A model generated the notes under the pieces. It saw only the letters and a list, made by a program, of their open reading frames with translations, searched no databases and was not told where the DNA came from. The position numbers were made by a program, and so were the translations under genes. Source: Adiantum capillus-veneris (Eukaryota; Streptophyta; Polypodiopsida; Polypodiales; Pteridaceae). Taken from it: 64,000 nt of DNA. Positions 23,464-35,084 of this stretch are shown in pieces. Numbering within the stretch: position 1 is the first letter of the stretch; each line of letters begins with the position of its first letter. The stretch covers positions 69,410,503 through 69,474,502 of the forward strand of contig CM043957.1 of the NCBI GenBank assembly GCA_014529385.2. Direction: 5' to 3'.

Positions 23464-25550
23464 TATTTTCTTGAATGGCTCTCTCTCTACATCTCTCTAT
23501 CATGAAATTGTAAGTTGGCTAACATGCATAGAAACCAAGGCGATCCACGTAAGTTAGGATTACTTTGCGCTTCTTGCAACCATTGTGAAATGTATCTAAT
23601 TGCATGCTTTCTTTGTGGACAAACATCATCATCATCATCATCATCAAAATTTATTTCTAGCAAGTTTATGCCAATTTCTCACATATCTTACATCATTAAT
23701 TCCTCTTGCAAATCAAGAAGAGTTCTCATAGCATCCACACCCATGGTGCCCTTGAGGACCATTCTCTCTTCAACAAGAATTAAAGACAATAATGCTATGA
23801 TATCAATGTACCTAAATTTGAACTTGAAAATGATAAATTTTATAATGATTGCACTAATTAATCATAAAAATTTAATGATGAAGACATTCAAGACAAAAAG
23901 ATTGACTATTGGCACGGTGTAGGGGGTCATGCTTTTTGAGGAACCCCCCCCCCCCCCCCCCCCCCCCCAAAAAACCCCCCATGCATACTAACTTTTCCAT
24001 TGTGATGAGGCATTAGAACTACATGCAACAAAAAATGCTAATCTATTAAGCTCTTTGTTAATTATTTTGCTATGAGAGAACTTTACAAGTTGGATAATTA
24101 GTAGCTATGTTTTGCCCATTTTGTAGAGTGCTACCAAGACCAGCGCGAGTTCTTTTAACCACATAGAAAACCAAGAAAAAAAAAGATCTTTCTTTAGAAA
24201 CTAGAAACTGAAGGGGATCTTTTGTTTAGCAAATGAAGGGGGATCAAAAGCTTAACTTGTCCACGTGTGCATAAAGAAAGAGTAATCAAACACCAGTTTT
24301 GCGCATGCCTACATCTATTTTTTAGCACACATTTTTTATTTCAATTAAGAATAAAAATGTGATTATGAAACTTATGAGAATAAAAATGTAAGATTGATAT
24401 AACTAGAGTTTTGCATAATTGTAGTCACAATATTGATAATATAAGCATGAAGACCACCATGCCACAAAATAAAAATTGCATGATCAACCTAATTACACTT
24501 GTAGCCACTACAACGCATGTAATTGTCATTAGAAATTTTCTAACAAGCTTCAGGCACAAGCACATATAGACAAGCATCACAACAGTAATGGACTAGTAGC
24601 CACTATAATTTGCCCTAATCACATACGATGCTGATGAAGCCTATGTCCACATATAATAATATGGAAGCCATATCATGGTGGATAAAGACCGCATGTAGGT
24701 CAATTTTCTACACACACACACACACACCTACAAGACAGATCAGCCTACAAGCATAAAATCAAAACTCGATCTTGAGATAGAGAAATTCCACTTTCATCTC
24801 TACAAAGTACATTCACAAGATTTAGTTCCTCTACAAAGTTACCCCCCACAATGCTTTGGCTGTTGTTGTCATGACCATTAAGGTATTTAGGAGGTAGTGC
24901 GGAATAAGCACAATTTCATGCTACTTTGTGGGCACGTTGTGAAAAACAGAGTTCAGGTTGTATTTTTGGGTTTTGTTTGGGTTATGAGTTCTATCAGGGA
25001 TCAATGTTGCTGTGGTTTTGCTAAAATGTATGCCAATTGATGTATCAAATGTGTTTTTGGCTAAATTTGCAGTTAATATCAAGCATTTCATAGCATTGAA
25101 GCAATTGAATGCTTGGTGTGTGTGCTAGATGCCACTAGAAGTAATATGTTAGAGTTAATTTGTGTTTGTGATTTGATTATGGGAATGTGCCAAATGTTTC
25201 TAGGCTTCAATCAAGTTCGGAATGCAATTGATATGACTAAATTTTCTCTAACTATGTGAGCTTTTTGTGAAGCTATGAATGCATGTTTTATAAAATGGGC
25301 TTAATAGCAGCATAAGGGTCTATCTACAAAAGTTGAAATTTTAATTTTGATTAGCAATCCGCAACTAAACATAGGTCAAGTGTACAAGCTGCTGATTTAA
25401 AATTGCATAAGAGCTTGATGGATCTTCTTGAGCATCAGGTAGGTGAATTAGATTAAACATTAGGCTAGTAGGGGGGGGGGGGCGATCACATAAAATAAAA
25501 AATTGCACAGAATCAAAAGAGATCCAATGCTAGGTATTAGGCATCACTGC
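23464..25550. other. No supported gene; homopolymer and trinucleotide tracts
   Basis: (ATC)n at about 23625-23647, poly(C) at 23944-23968 followed by A6 and C6, (CA)n at about 24712-24727, and a poly(G) run near 25471-25482. The 135-codon plus-strand frame at 23515 is a shadow of low-complexity sequence. The rest is AT-rich and unrecognised. Confidence 0.55.
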
Positions 25551-25559
25551 AATCAGTCG

Positions 25560-25880
25560 TGCGGGGTAATATGCAACGCCCCAATAGAGTAGAGTAGAAT
25601 ATTCAAAAAATTAGGCTGGAAGGAGGTGATTGAAACAGTCAATATGTTTGTTAAGAGGCAGCAACGTGTTAACACATTAATTGTGGCTAGTACAGGTGTC
25701 GATGCAATCAATGCAGATTTACCTATGCAACCAAAAGAAAAGACTGTAAAAGTGGAGGAGCTAGTTTTAGATGAACTAATTAAGGGCATGTAGGAATTGA
25801 ATCTGAAATTAAAATTTGTCACATTTGATTATAAGAGCACCACATTGGGGTCAAGGCAACTAGTTCCATGCTAGGGCAAT
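25560..25880 (+). pseudogene. Possible Gag remnant of a Ty3/gypsy element
   Basis: One plus-strand frame reads VIETVNMFVKRQQRVNTL, then VEELVLDELIKGM, a stop, and ELNLKLKFVTFDYKS. Such a helical stretch precedes the zinc knuckle in some plant gypsy Gag proteins, but no knuckle is visible. With the fragments at 27.2-28.1 kb it may be one element split by unrelated sequence. Confidence 0.3.
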
Positions 25881-25937
25881 GGAACTTTTCGTTACATGTG
25901 GCGTGATATCCATGATTAAATATGGGATCGATGATCT

Positions 25938-25942
25938 CTCTC

Positions 25943-26000
<58 letters not shown>
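25938..26000. repeat. (GT)n(AT)n compound microsatellite
   Basis: An alternating GT run passes directly into TA repeats. Confidence 0.95.
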
Positions 26001-26003
<3 letters not shown>

Positions 26004-26277
26004 TAAAGCAAAGGGAGCTTTAAAAAAAAGCTTACGTATTCAATCAAGGAATTGAAAATTATAACGTGAAAAATATAGCGTCTTTTGGTGTAGGATTATG
26101 GGATGTTGAGAAGACGATGGATGGATGGTTTTTTTTCAAAGACTGCTACTCCCTAATCGAGGAGGAGTTTCCTTTGCTGCACCCTTCACAAATAGATTTA
26201 TAAATTTTCTTACGTAGGAAAAGGGAGCCTTTTTCAATGTTTTTCATACAATGCATAACATCATTAGCTTCTGCTCG

Positions 26278-26393
26278 GGAGGCACCGTATACCTAGATAG
26301 GTATGATTGGGAGCAGGGGACCCCCGGTCCCCCCATCGGACCGGCGGTCCCCTGCCCCAAATCGTACCTAGCTAGGTATGCTGTGCCTTCCTC
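26278..26393. mobile_element. Fold-back element with about 50-bp arms
   Basis: The left arm reads GGCACCGTATACCTAG, ATAGGTATGATT and GGGAGCAGGGGACC. The right arm is its complement with few changes, ending AGGTATGCTGTGCC. The centre is G/C-rich (GGTCCCCCCATCGGACC). The whole unit is about 116 bp and would form a strong hairpin. It fits a small fold-back MITE. Clear target duplications were not seen. Confidence 0.75.
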
Positions 26394-27180
26394 ACAGAAA
26401 CTCATGATGTTGAGGTAAGTCATAACATGGGAATTATTGTGAGAATCTGTCCAAAACTTGTTGAAAAGTGGAGAGCCTACACCAATAAGTGGGAATTATT
26501 GTGAGAATCTGTCCAAAACTTCTTGTGCTCGTGTCCATCTCCTCTCTTCTCTTCTCTACCTTATTTTCTCTCTTGCGTGCATGTGTAGCTAAGAGGTGCG
26601 CATGTGGACTACCTCTCTTGTTTGTTTTCTCCTCTCAATAGCTCCTACATCAATATAGATATAGCTCATGGACTCAATTCCTCTCATGTATGTATTTTGC
26701 AAGACCAGTGAGCTTCCACTGCTACATGCACCAAGCAATTAATTTGAAGACTTTCCTACTCAATTGTTAACTTTTCTTTGAATTCACGTTATAAAATTTC
26801 ACATTGGAATATCAAGTTCATTGTCTTGGATGTTTCTAAGCTCTTAAATGAAACATTTTATTGTATGATGTTCATTTTTATATGCTCCTTAAAGAAACTC
26901 TAAGGACATCAGCAAGCTTGGTTCTTAATTTTTCTTATTTTCACATTCAAGAGAATGATTTTTGAGGGAAACACGGGCTTTCAAAAATTTGAACATAAGA
27001 TATTATTGTGTTTTGACATTTCTTTACTGAATTTCTTTTTTAATTATTATTTATAGTTTCTTTACCTCTAATTAGTTCCTTGATAAATGAAAAAACTACA
27101 ATGCTATTAGTTTGCATTTGAGCTTCTTGGCCCCATTATCTTTATGGAGTTTTTTTTTCCAAAATTTTTTTGTTTGTCCT
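26394..27180. other. AT-rich, one short duplication
   Basis: A 31-bp word starting GGGAATTATTGTGAGAATCT occurs at 26429 and 26491 (62 bp apart). No gene is seen. Confidence 0.6.
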
Positions 27181-28150
27181 TTGGAAAGATAAAAAGATCC
27201 ACTTTAGGGAGACTAGTCTATCTGAGAGGGACCAACTTTGGGGAGGGTGAAATGAAGAAGGTTATGAAACAGATGTTGCATATTGTTAGTACTGTTGAAG
27301 CTCCAACTTATGATTTGTAGGTGGAGAGCAATTTTCAAGCGAAGACTAATGAGGAATCTGAAGGGAATGGAGCTTTTTGGCCATATGCCATGAAGAGTGC
27401 ACAAAAGGAGAAGATTACCCATCATCAGCTATGCTAAGTGGTAACTACAAGGAAAAAAACCAGGTGGGAGGATCCTATTCCTCTAGATGTATGCGTATAT
27501 AGCTAGATCTCCAAACAACAAAATGATTATTAAAGAGAAGTGGAAGAGAGAAGAGGAGAGAAGAGGATATGGCAGGTACTTCCAAAGGAGCAACAAGATA
27601 AAAATCCAAGTGTGCCTTTACTTTCACTACATATCTCAATGGAGGAGGCCCAACAAGATAAAAATCCGAGTAAAGCACGAGGTCCATCTACAAATTAATA
27701 TTTAATATTGAGTTGGCTATAATATTAAGAAAGTGCTAGAGGAGTGGATTCTTAACAATAGGGTGGAGTTCACTTTGAGTGAGATTTTGGTAATTGCAAA
27801 TGAAAGTTTCATCATGAAGCGAAAGTGGTAGATATTATATAGTCGAGAGAATGAGCCAATAAACACACAGAGAACTCAAAGTATTTATGAGCACATTGAA
27901 GTTGTACTAAGCAGTATTGATGAGGAAAAGTTTAACGCGATGAACAATGAGGTAATACAAGAAATAGGGATAGTCTCCAAGATCATCCTTTGCCAAATTT
28001 GATGAAAGATTTCAAGGAGCACATGGGTATTCATGATTTTTTTAAAGTGCCATTATAAAGCGAGACTATGATAGTGCTTTGAAGAAAAATCTCTCGCCGG
28101 TTGCTAATGTCAAAGAGGCTTTTTCTTTGGGATTCTTGGGATTAAGCTTT
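27181..28150 (+). pseudogene. Degenerate gypsy gag-to-protease linker region
   Basis: Plus-strand pieces in changing frames: NFGEGEMKKVMKQMLHIVS, then GAFWPYAMKSAQKEKI, then a charged basic stretch, then KVLEEWILNNRVEFTLSEIL. The last phrase (F-T-L-x-E-(I/L)-L) is also found before the protease in element B (CTFTLGELLKLRPYLWNDL near 45740). This suggests a Gag-protease linker module of a related gypsy element. It is full of stops. Confidence 0.4.
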
Positions 28151-28299
28151 ATTGGAGTCGATGCTATTCAAAGGACAAAAGAGACTTTCACTTTGGCTAC
28201 ACAAGTTCAAAGGTTTTTAGGTGCATGTGTTTTCTATTTGATATAACTGTCTCATTTTTCCATGCTCACCCATCATTTCTTGAATATATCTCTCAATAT

Positions 28300-28790
28300 T
28301 AGGATGTTATCCTCAAGTTGGAAGGGGGTTTATCCGTGAGTTTATCCGTGGTCTGACGCCAGAGCTTAAGAAGCACGTCAAGACTCAGGACCCTAAAACA
28401 CTTGAGGAGGCCATAGTGAAAGCACACAATCATGATGATCTAGACGAAAAGAAATCACATAATAATCACGTGCCTACTAATATACATGGTCATGCACACA
28501 CACAGTATGGACACAATAAAAGGAAATTTCTGGTAGCCAATTCTGAAGCAGCTAAAAAACCCAAGGGGTCTCATGGTCCTCTCTCTCCTGAGGAATTTGA
28601 GAAGGCTAAAAAGGAGAAGTTATGCTTTCAATGCTTGGGAAGCGGCCATGGCAAAAAGGAATGTCCCAAGGGGAAATCTGCTGCTCACGGCAAGGAGAAA
28701 GCAGTGCACATGGTGCAGCTGCTGCCTCTTGAGTCGTCCTCATGTTTCTCCACGGTGGAGGTAACACACACCGAGGTGGTGCATGAATGA
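28300..28790 (+). pseudogene. Element A: Ty3/gypsy Gag C-terminus with zinc knuckle
   Basis: The frame reads REFIRGLTPELKKHVKTQ and LEEAIVKAHNHDDL, the end of a retrotransposon Gag core. A basic linker and the zinc knuckle CFQCLGSGHGKKEC (C-x2-C-x4-H-x4-C, near 28625-28665) follow. The frame ends at 28790, 15 bases before the protease frame begins. Gag packages the element RNA. The N-terminal half is not recognisable upstream, so the copy is 5'-truncated or too diverged. Confidence 0.8.
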
Positions 28791-28805
28791 TGTATCACAG
28801 CTTCC

Positions 28806-29435
28806 ATGTGGCAACAGACCTTCGGTCCACATGAGTTAGTGCATATGCATGGATCTCTTCAAGGGCACAAGGTGCTCATCTTGGTAGATGACGGTGCTAC
28901 TCACAATTTCATTAACTATGCATTAGTGAAAAAACTCAAATTACCCCAAACTCCGAGTTCCCACTGCTACAAGGTAGCAATGATGAATGGTCATGATGCC
29001 AAAATATGGGATACTCAAGTCCGAACTGTACCGTTGGAAATACAAGGCTATTCCACGTTCTTAGATTTTCAGGTTATGAATATGGAGAGGGCAGATGTGG
29101 TACTTGGTAGGGAATGGTTGCATAGCCTAGGACCATCACTGAAGCATAGCTATGAGCACAACAACCTGATGTTTCAATCCCATGGCGCACTTGTGTTGTT
29201 GTTAGGAGACACATATGTGCCTTCCTCACCATTGATATGTACAGCAGAGCTTATGAAGCTCGTTTTAGATAGTGAAATAGACAAAGTTTTCTTGTCTTAC
29301 TCATTGTGTCATTTTCTTTCCAATGTTGAATCTATTGAACATTCCTCAACGCCGCATGATTCTCTCCCATCTCTTCCAACAATGGCTACTTATCAACAAG
29401 CAAAGGTTGCTAGTGAATTAAATAGAAATTATTAA
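28806..29435 (+). pseudogene. Element A: retropepsin-like protease
   Basis: This 209-residue frame has LVDDGATHNFINYALVKKL near residues 28-46, the place of the gypsy protease active site, where D-S-G-A-T-H-N-F is usual. Here the Ser is replaced by Asp (D-D-G). It also has ADVVLGREWLHSLG, the second conserved block (x-V-L-G-x-x-W-L). It would cleave the polyprotein. The D-D-G change at the active site and the downstream frame loss suggest it is inactive. Confidence 0.85.
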
Positions 29436-29499
29436 AGGAATTTCACTATGTTTTTCCTAGTGATTTTTGATCAGGGTTATCGAGTTCTTCACCAATCGA

Positions 29500-30650
29500 G
29501 TTCTTCATCAGGGTTTATCTAATCGAGTTCTTCACCATGGGCTTCTACTATCCTATTAGTGAAGAAAAAGGATTGTAGTATGTGCATGTGAGTAGACTAT
29601 CGTGGATTAAATGTGGTGAGTGTTAAGAACAAGTACCCATTACAACGCGTGGATGAGTTGTTCGACAAGCTCACTCATGCTCGTATCTTTACAAAGATTG
29701 ATTTGTGGTCGGGTATATCATCAAGTACGTAATTGACTTGCTGATATACCCAAAATTGCATTCCGACCAAGGTTTGGACATTATGAGTTTTTGGTTATGC
29801 CTTTTGGGTTAACCAATGCGCTTGCAACATTTCATGACACTTATGGATAGTGTCTTGAGACCATACTTGGGCAAATTTGTTATCGTTTTTCTCGATGACA
29901 TTCTTGTATATAGTGCTTCTGAGGAAGAACACTTGCAACATCTGAGGCATGTGTTTGAATTGTTCCAAACAAATAAATTATATGTCAAAGAATCCAAGTG
30001 TGATTTTCTCAAGGAGGAAATTCACTATCATGGGCATGTTATCTCTGCTACATGGCTGCACATGGATCAATCCAAAGTGGATGCCGTTCGGAGGTGGCCT
30101 TCTCCTAAAAATCTAGAAGAGTTACAGATTTTCTTGGGATTTGCAGGTTTTTATCGAAGGTTCTTTAAAAACTATGCTAATATTGATGTTCCCATGATAG
30201 ACTAGTTGAAAGACAAAGGAAAGGCCTTCCAATGGGGGGCCGCTCAGTAGCATAGTTTTGATACACTCAAGGATGCATTAGCTACAACTCCTATTCTAGC
30301 TATTGTGGATCCTTTGAAACCATTTGTTTTGGAAACGGATGCCAGTAACCGTGCTATTGGAGCAGTTTTTCTACAAGAGGGGAGGCCAGTTGTATTTGAA
30401 AGCAAGAAGCTTCATTCAACGCAACAAATTATTCAGCTTATGAACGCAAACTCTACGCAATAGTGTCTACCTTGAAGACACGGAGACATTATTTGTATGG
30501 AGCTCAGTTTGAGATTGTGTTTGACCATGAAAGCATAAAATGGTTTACACAACAAACCGACTTGAAGGGTCAAAAGACCAGGTGGGCTGAGATCCTTCAG
30601 GAGTATGATGCAAAGCTCCGGTATCGTAAAGGATGATACAATGTGGTGGC
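29500..30650 (+). pseudogene. Element A: reverse transcriptase and RNase H
   Basis: The RT starts in broken frames with [20 protein letters not shown] and [10 protein letters not shown], then [16 protein letters not shown]. The 129-residue frame at 29816-30205 has FVIVFLDDILVYS (the F-L-D-D box is intact), KCDFLKEEIHYHGHVIS and FLGFAGFYRRFFKNYA. RNase H follows: PFVLETDASNRAIGAVFLQ near 30330, then in other frames a piece ending near the INT junction. Stops at 29580, 29735, 30205, 30250 and later inactivate it. Family: a chromovirus-like Ty3/gypsy judged from the motif style, not proven. Confidence 0.88.
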
Positions 30651-31296
30651 TGATGCTCTTAGCCGTATGCTTGAGATCACTTCGCTTTTGTTCACGAAAC
30701 TTTGCAGTGAATTTTTGGAGTCTTTGAAGAGCACATATGAGCACGATGATGCATACTCCAAAGTGTGGAGCCATGTGCAAATGAGGGCACCTTCTCACTC
30801 CAACGCTGGTAGTGTGTCGTTAACCTCCACACACAGTTCTCCTCCATCAAGTGATGAACTACAGCAATGGAATAATTTTTTCATCGACAATGGGTATCTA
30901 CTCCACAAGGGGAGAGTTTGTGTACCGATGGACACGGACGTTCGGCGCCAAATTCTTTATGAATGTCATGACAGTCCAAGTGTAGGGCACCCGGGTATTA
31001 AAAAGACTTATGCTCTCGTACGATGACAACTTTATTGGCTAAGTTTACATGGCTTTGTTCAAGACTATGTCTGCATTGCCAAAAATGTCAAGTTAACAAA
31101 GCAAAGTGCCTAAAGGCAGGAGGACTCTTACATCCTTTGGAGATTCCCAACGGGTAATTATCTCTAAGGATTTTATTATGGGTTTACCAACCACTGTACG
31201 TGGTCATGACTCAGTATGGGTGGTCGTAGACCGGTTGAATAACTATGCAAGTTTCTTCCAACTAAGTCGACCATAAAGACTCCAGAATTAGCTAAG
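30643..31296 (+). pseudogene. Element A: integrase, truncated by element B
   Basis: The frame MVADALSRMLEIT links RNase H to integrase. Near 30930-31010 it has DVRRQILYECHDSPSVGHPGIKKTY, the His-His half of the H-H-C-C zinc finger. The Cys half (CLHCQKCQVNKAK) follows in another frame near 31070. The start of the catalytic core is visible as VWVVVDRL near 31210 and, one frame over, LPTKSTIKTPELAK at 31255-31296. The reading stops exactly at the TG of the element B LTR. The rest of this integrase was not found in the window. Confidence 0.85.
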
Positions 31297-32215
31297 TGTT
31301 AGGAGCAAGCTAACACGGACACCATTTTTGGAGTTCTCTTTCTAAAACATTTATTATTTTGATAAATTGGGAATATTGTAACTCCTATTTTTTTTGGATA
31401 AACTCTGTAATTAATGAGCTGGGGCTACAAGCTTCCAGATTGTATTAGCGTCATTACCTAGCTTTGGTAGAACTCTAGATTATTAGTTTTGACCACCCAA
31501 AAACCTTGGCTAAGGTATAAAAGCCAAATTTTGTAAGTTTTTAATAAGTTTTTGGGTAAGAAATACACAGCGTGAGCTAGCAGCGCTCACTCCTCTCCTT
31601 ATCACGCTTCGTACTCCCTCCTCGATTGTCACATTGCGATTGCGTTTGTTGCATTGCAACTGTAGGTAAGAGCTCTACGCATTGATGTAAGCAGTTCACA
31701 ATATTTTGTAGCTTTTGGCATCGTCGACCCGCGGCTTGATTTCATTATAACTAGGATTTTATACTTTCAAATCAAAAACTAAGCATAGACGGGGTATTGG
31801 GGCATCATTGCTAAGCATTTAGATGCTCTCTGGGTCGAAAACGACTAGGTCAAAAATCCAATGTTGTTAATAATCGCGATTTTGGGACTTGACCTAAAGT
31901 GGGGATTGAGACCATAAGTATGTGTGCTTAGGTCTTATAAACTTGTCCTAAAAGTTTCGTTACTTTTGGATGTCATTTGATGCTGTAACGGATGTGATTT
32001 GTTTACCAATGAGCGATTGGCTTTTGGTGATTTCAGTCACTTGAGTGTAGCTTGAGTTAGATGCGAGTTGTTAGTTGTTTTTCGAGAGATTGACAACCTC
32101 TTGTAGCCTCTATGCACTAGTCAAATCAGCTTCGTCCCATGGATTGACAATTTAATCGTGGTTCTTGCTAATACTGCAATAAGATATGATAATGAGGTTA
32201 GACACGCGTCCCACA
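31297..32215 (+). mobile_element. Element B: 5' LTR (about 919 bp)
   Basis: It starts TGTTAGGAGC immediately after the element A integrase text and ends GTCCCACA, two bases before a PBS. The TATA box GGTATAAAAGCC is at about 31514-31525. It also holds one copy of the palindromic word TTAATAATCGCGATTTT at about 31867. No 3' partner LTR was seen after 50 kb, so B is right-truncated or its 3' end lies outside the window. Confidence 0.75.
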
Positions 32216-32217
32216 TT

Positions 32218-32235
32218 TGGCGCCGCTGTCGGGGA
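32218..32235 (+). other. Element B: PBS
   Basis: TGGCGCCGCTGTCGGGGA begins with the T-G-G-C-G-C-C seen in plant Athila/Tat-type gypsy elements, where a tRNA-Asp primer has been proposed. It lies two bases from the LTR end. Confidence 0.75.
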
Positions 32236-33839
32236 TCGAAGAGACCTAAACTAGAGAAAAACACGAGCATCCTGTGGAGTTATCCTTTAACTTCCTTAAG
32301 GTTCGTCTAAAGTTCAAAACTTTCTTTTAGAAACCGCATAGCTTAAGATTTTCGTCTTTTGCTATGTAGAGGTAGCTTGGAAGTAATCGTACTTGCTGAA
32401 TACCTTTAGGATTTTAGGATTATAGAAATAGATTAGGATTTTAATAATGATTGGTAGACGAAACAAGTTTTAAGATCAGTGCTAAGAAAAACATAAAACA
32501 CAAGAAAACGAGTGTTTGTGGACACTTTCCACAACCCCATTGCATGAGAATCTAAGAGTACGGTAAGTAGGATACGAGGTGGATTTCAGAACATTGCTCT
32601 CTCTGAAAGAATCAAGTGTGAGTTGTTATTGGAATTTGCATAATTTCAGGTCTACGGCTAGAAATAGCTCGAAAAGACTCGAAACCACTCAATCCGACTG
32701 GAGAGTATACCTAAAAATTGTCTGAACCAGTTGGTAAGCTCAGAGACACTTCGAGGTAAAAATTTCAAGAATTGGCCAAAACTCTGATTATTTACTTTTT
32801 CTTGACATTTTAGACCAAATTAAGTTTTGACTTGATTCATAGGCTTAAAATAGCTCATATAAAGACTGTCTTTAAAAAATTGCAAAAAAGTGTTCATTTC
32901 AAGCCTAAAGTTAATAATCGTGATTATTAACTTTCTGCTCTAAATTGACCAAGGTTCATACCATTGACTCATTGCATGTGTACAAATGACTTTTGTAAAG
33001 GCCCAAGAGAGTTGGATCACTAAACTGGCAAAAAACTGGGTAAAAACTAAAGTTTGTACTGACTTTTTGAATCTTGAGTGTAAATTAAAAAAATTTGTCC
33101 AAACTTGTTGAAAATTGATTCATAGGCTTATGTTGATGTGATAAACATGTGTACATGCTCAGTTGACAAAAAATTTACAAAAATTTGTCAGAAGCAAATA
33201 ATCGCAATAATTTACATTTGCCCAATTTTTTAACTTTTTTGATCAAGACAGCATACGACTAGTTTTACCATGTTGTAATAAGCCCACAAACCAAATTTGG
33301 CAAGATTTGGATCACTGGATTGAAAATTATGACTAAAATTGCAAAGTTAGTATGCGGACAAATAATTGATGACCATTTGATAAGAAATTGTCCAAACTTG
33401 ATGAAACTTAGCTAGTGACCTTAACTTAAGGTGCTTAACAGATCTGTGTCAAAGTTGAGGCAAAAACTTACAAAAATACAGATAAATAATCGCGATTATT
33501 TACATCTGCTTCAAAACGTGAGAAATTTGCAAATTTGAGTATACCACAAGGTCAAGCATATCAAGTAGACCTCACAAATCAATTTTGGTGAAATTTGGAT
33601 CCTAAAAGTGAGACTTAAGCCAGATTCTCGAAATCAAAGTCTGCGGCGGACACAAAACAGTTGATAAACTTGATCAGATTTTGTCTAAACTTGTAGAAAC
33701 TTGTCCAGGGACTTTAACAAGTTGTATACTTGCCAAACCAATCAAAGAAGTCTAAAAAATTGACAAAAGTGAATAATTGTGATTATTTACTTCTGCTATC
33801 CAGAGACATCAATTTTGACTTTTGAACTTATGCAGTGTA
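32236..33839 (+). repeat. Element B: leader with four or five diverged repeats of about 287 bp
   Basis: A near-palindrome of the form AAATAATCGCGATTATTTA occurs at 32911-32930, 33196-33213, 33484-33502 and 33771-33789, spaced about 284-289 bp. A half copy lies near 32787. The sequence between them is also repeated in a diverged form: CAAACCAAATTTGG...GATTTGGATC versus CAAATCAATTTTGG...ATTTGGATCC, and TGTC(C/T)AAACTTG. No open frame runs through it. Confidence 0.8.
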
Positions 33840-35084
33840 ATGAGCCTTAGATCTGGTCGTGTACTAGGAAATCACGGCATACTCGAAGAAACCTCTAGTA
33901 GAGTATCTACCGAAGAAAGCGTGAATCAAGGCAATTCCTTGCACACAATTCCTGAAAAAGTCTCAGACACTTTTTCTAATTCAACATTCGAAATGTCTTC
34001 TTACTCGACTCACTCAGAAACTGGAATGACAGTGCGCTATAAGCATATACTATCTTTTTACAAAACTAACCGTCATGGAGCCCAGGTTTACTTGGACCCT
34101 AACGAGGAGTATGCTATTCGCATTGATGACCATGGTATTGAGTTCGAAGAAGAGATTATGGCAAAAAAACAAGAAAAAATGTACATGGATCGAAATGGAA
34201 CTCAGTATTTACAAGTCAAAAACCTTGACGTGATAGACAAATGATGGGGGTTAGAAGTAAACACCATAATCCCAGATATGTCAGCAAAAGAAGGACCACC
34301 AACTATAGAATTTGAGGGATACGATCAAGTAGACTTGAAGCCTTTGAAACGGCTTAGTACGGATAATCCTAGGATCGGCGTCTATTGTTGGGAAGATAGA
34401 AACATAAAAGATCTTTTGTGGACTTCTCATGCCAAACCAGGACAACTAACGGCCATGAAGATCATCTATATCTTCAAGATCAAAGATAAGGGATCAACGG
34501 ACCTACCAACCTACCTGTTTAGGGATTGTTATAACAACAAATTTGTTATGATGACTCCTGAGGAGGTAGAACAAACCAAATACCAAGGGTATTCCATATG
34601 GGATTGGATATTGGGGCAAGGACCAGAAACAATTCCAAGAGATGAACACCGTGAGAGATCATCTGAGAGTAATGTGAAGAAACCAGAAACCACCTCATCA
34701 CGTAGAAAACCGGGTGACACTAAGGCCAGTCCAGGGCTACATGAGTCACTATTTCCAACAGAGTGGTTTGAAGGACTCGGAACAGGACCAACTGCCAGAA
34801 GATCGAGATTTGAACCAAACAGACGTGTCAGATTAGCTGATTTTCAGAAATGGGTCAGAAAATACAATGGATCAGAGGATCCATACGACCAGTTAGCAAG
34901 CTTTAAACAAGTGCTAAGAGCAGAGCGTATATTCGATTTTCATACTCAATTCGAGGGGTTTGGCATGACATTAGAAGGAAAAGCATTGACATGGTTCCAA
35001 AAAATTCCACCAAGGTCAATCATGGACTTGAACACATTAGCTCAAGGATTTGTAGCTACTTGTTCCAAAACGGGGATCAAACAT
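33840..35084 (+). pseudogene. Element B: Gag, N-terminal part
   Basis: A frame starting MSLRSGRVL (33840; an upstream ATG at 33822 is also possible) resembles the M-x-L-R-S-G start of plant gypsy Gag. A single in-frame stop near 34242 precedes the continuation MSAKEGPPTIEFEGYD (34278). The second piece has FQKWVRKYNGSEDPYDQL and EGFGMTLEGKALTWFQ near its end, the core Gag domain (retrotransposon gag family). The frame is cut at 35084 by the LTR of element C and resumes at 43777. Apart from the one stop and the insertion this Gag is well kept. Confidence 0.85.

Noticed and set aside
23941-23980. Poly(C)/poly(A) run as a transposon tail
   Set aside because: A homopolymer alone gives no element edge; it could also reflect assembly or sequencing error.
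31867-33790. CRISPR-like array from the regular palindromes
   Set aside because: The period is about 287 bp with diverged spacers, within a plant LTR-element leader; not a CRISPR.
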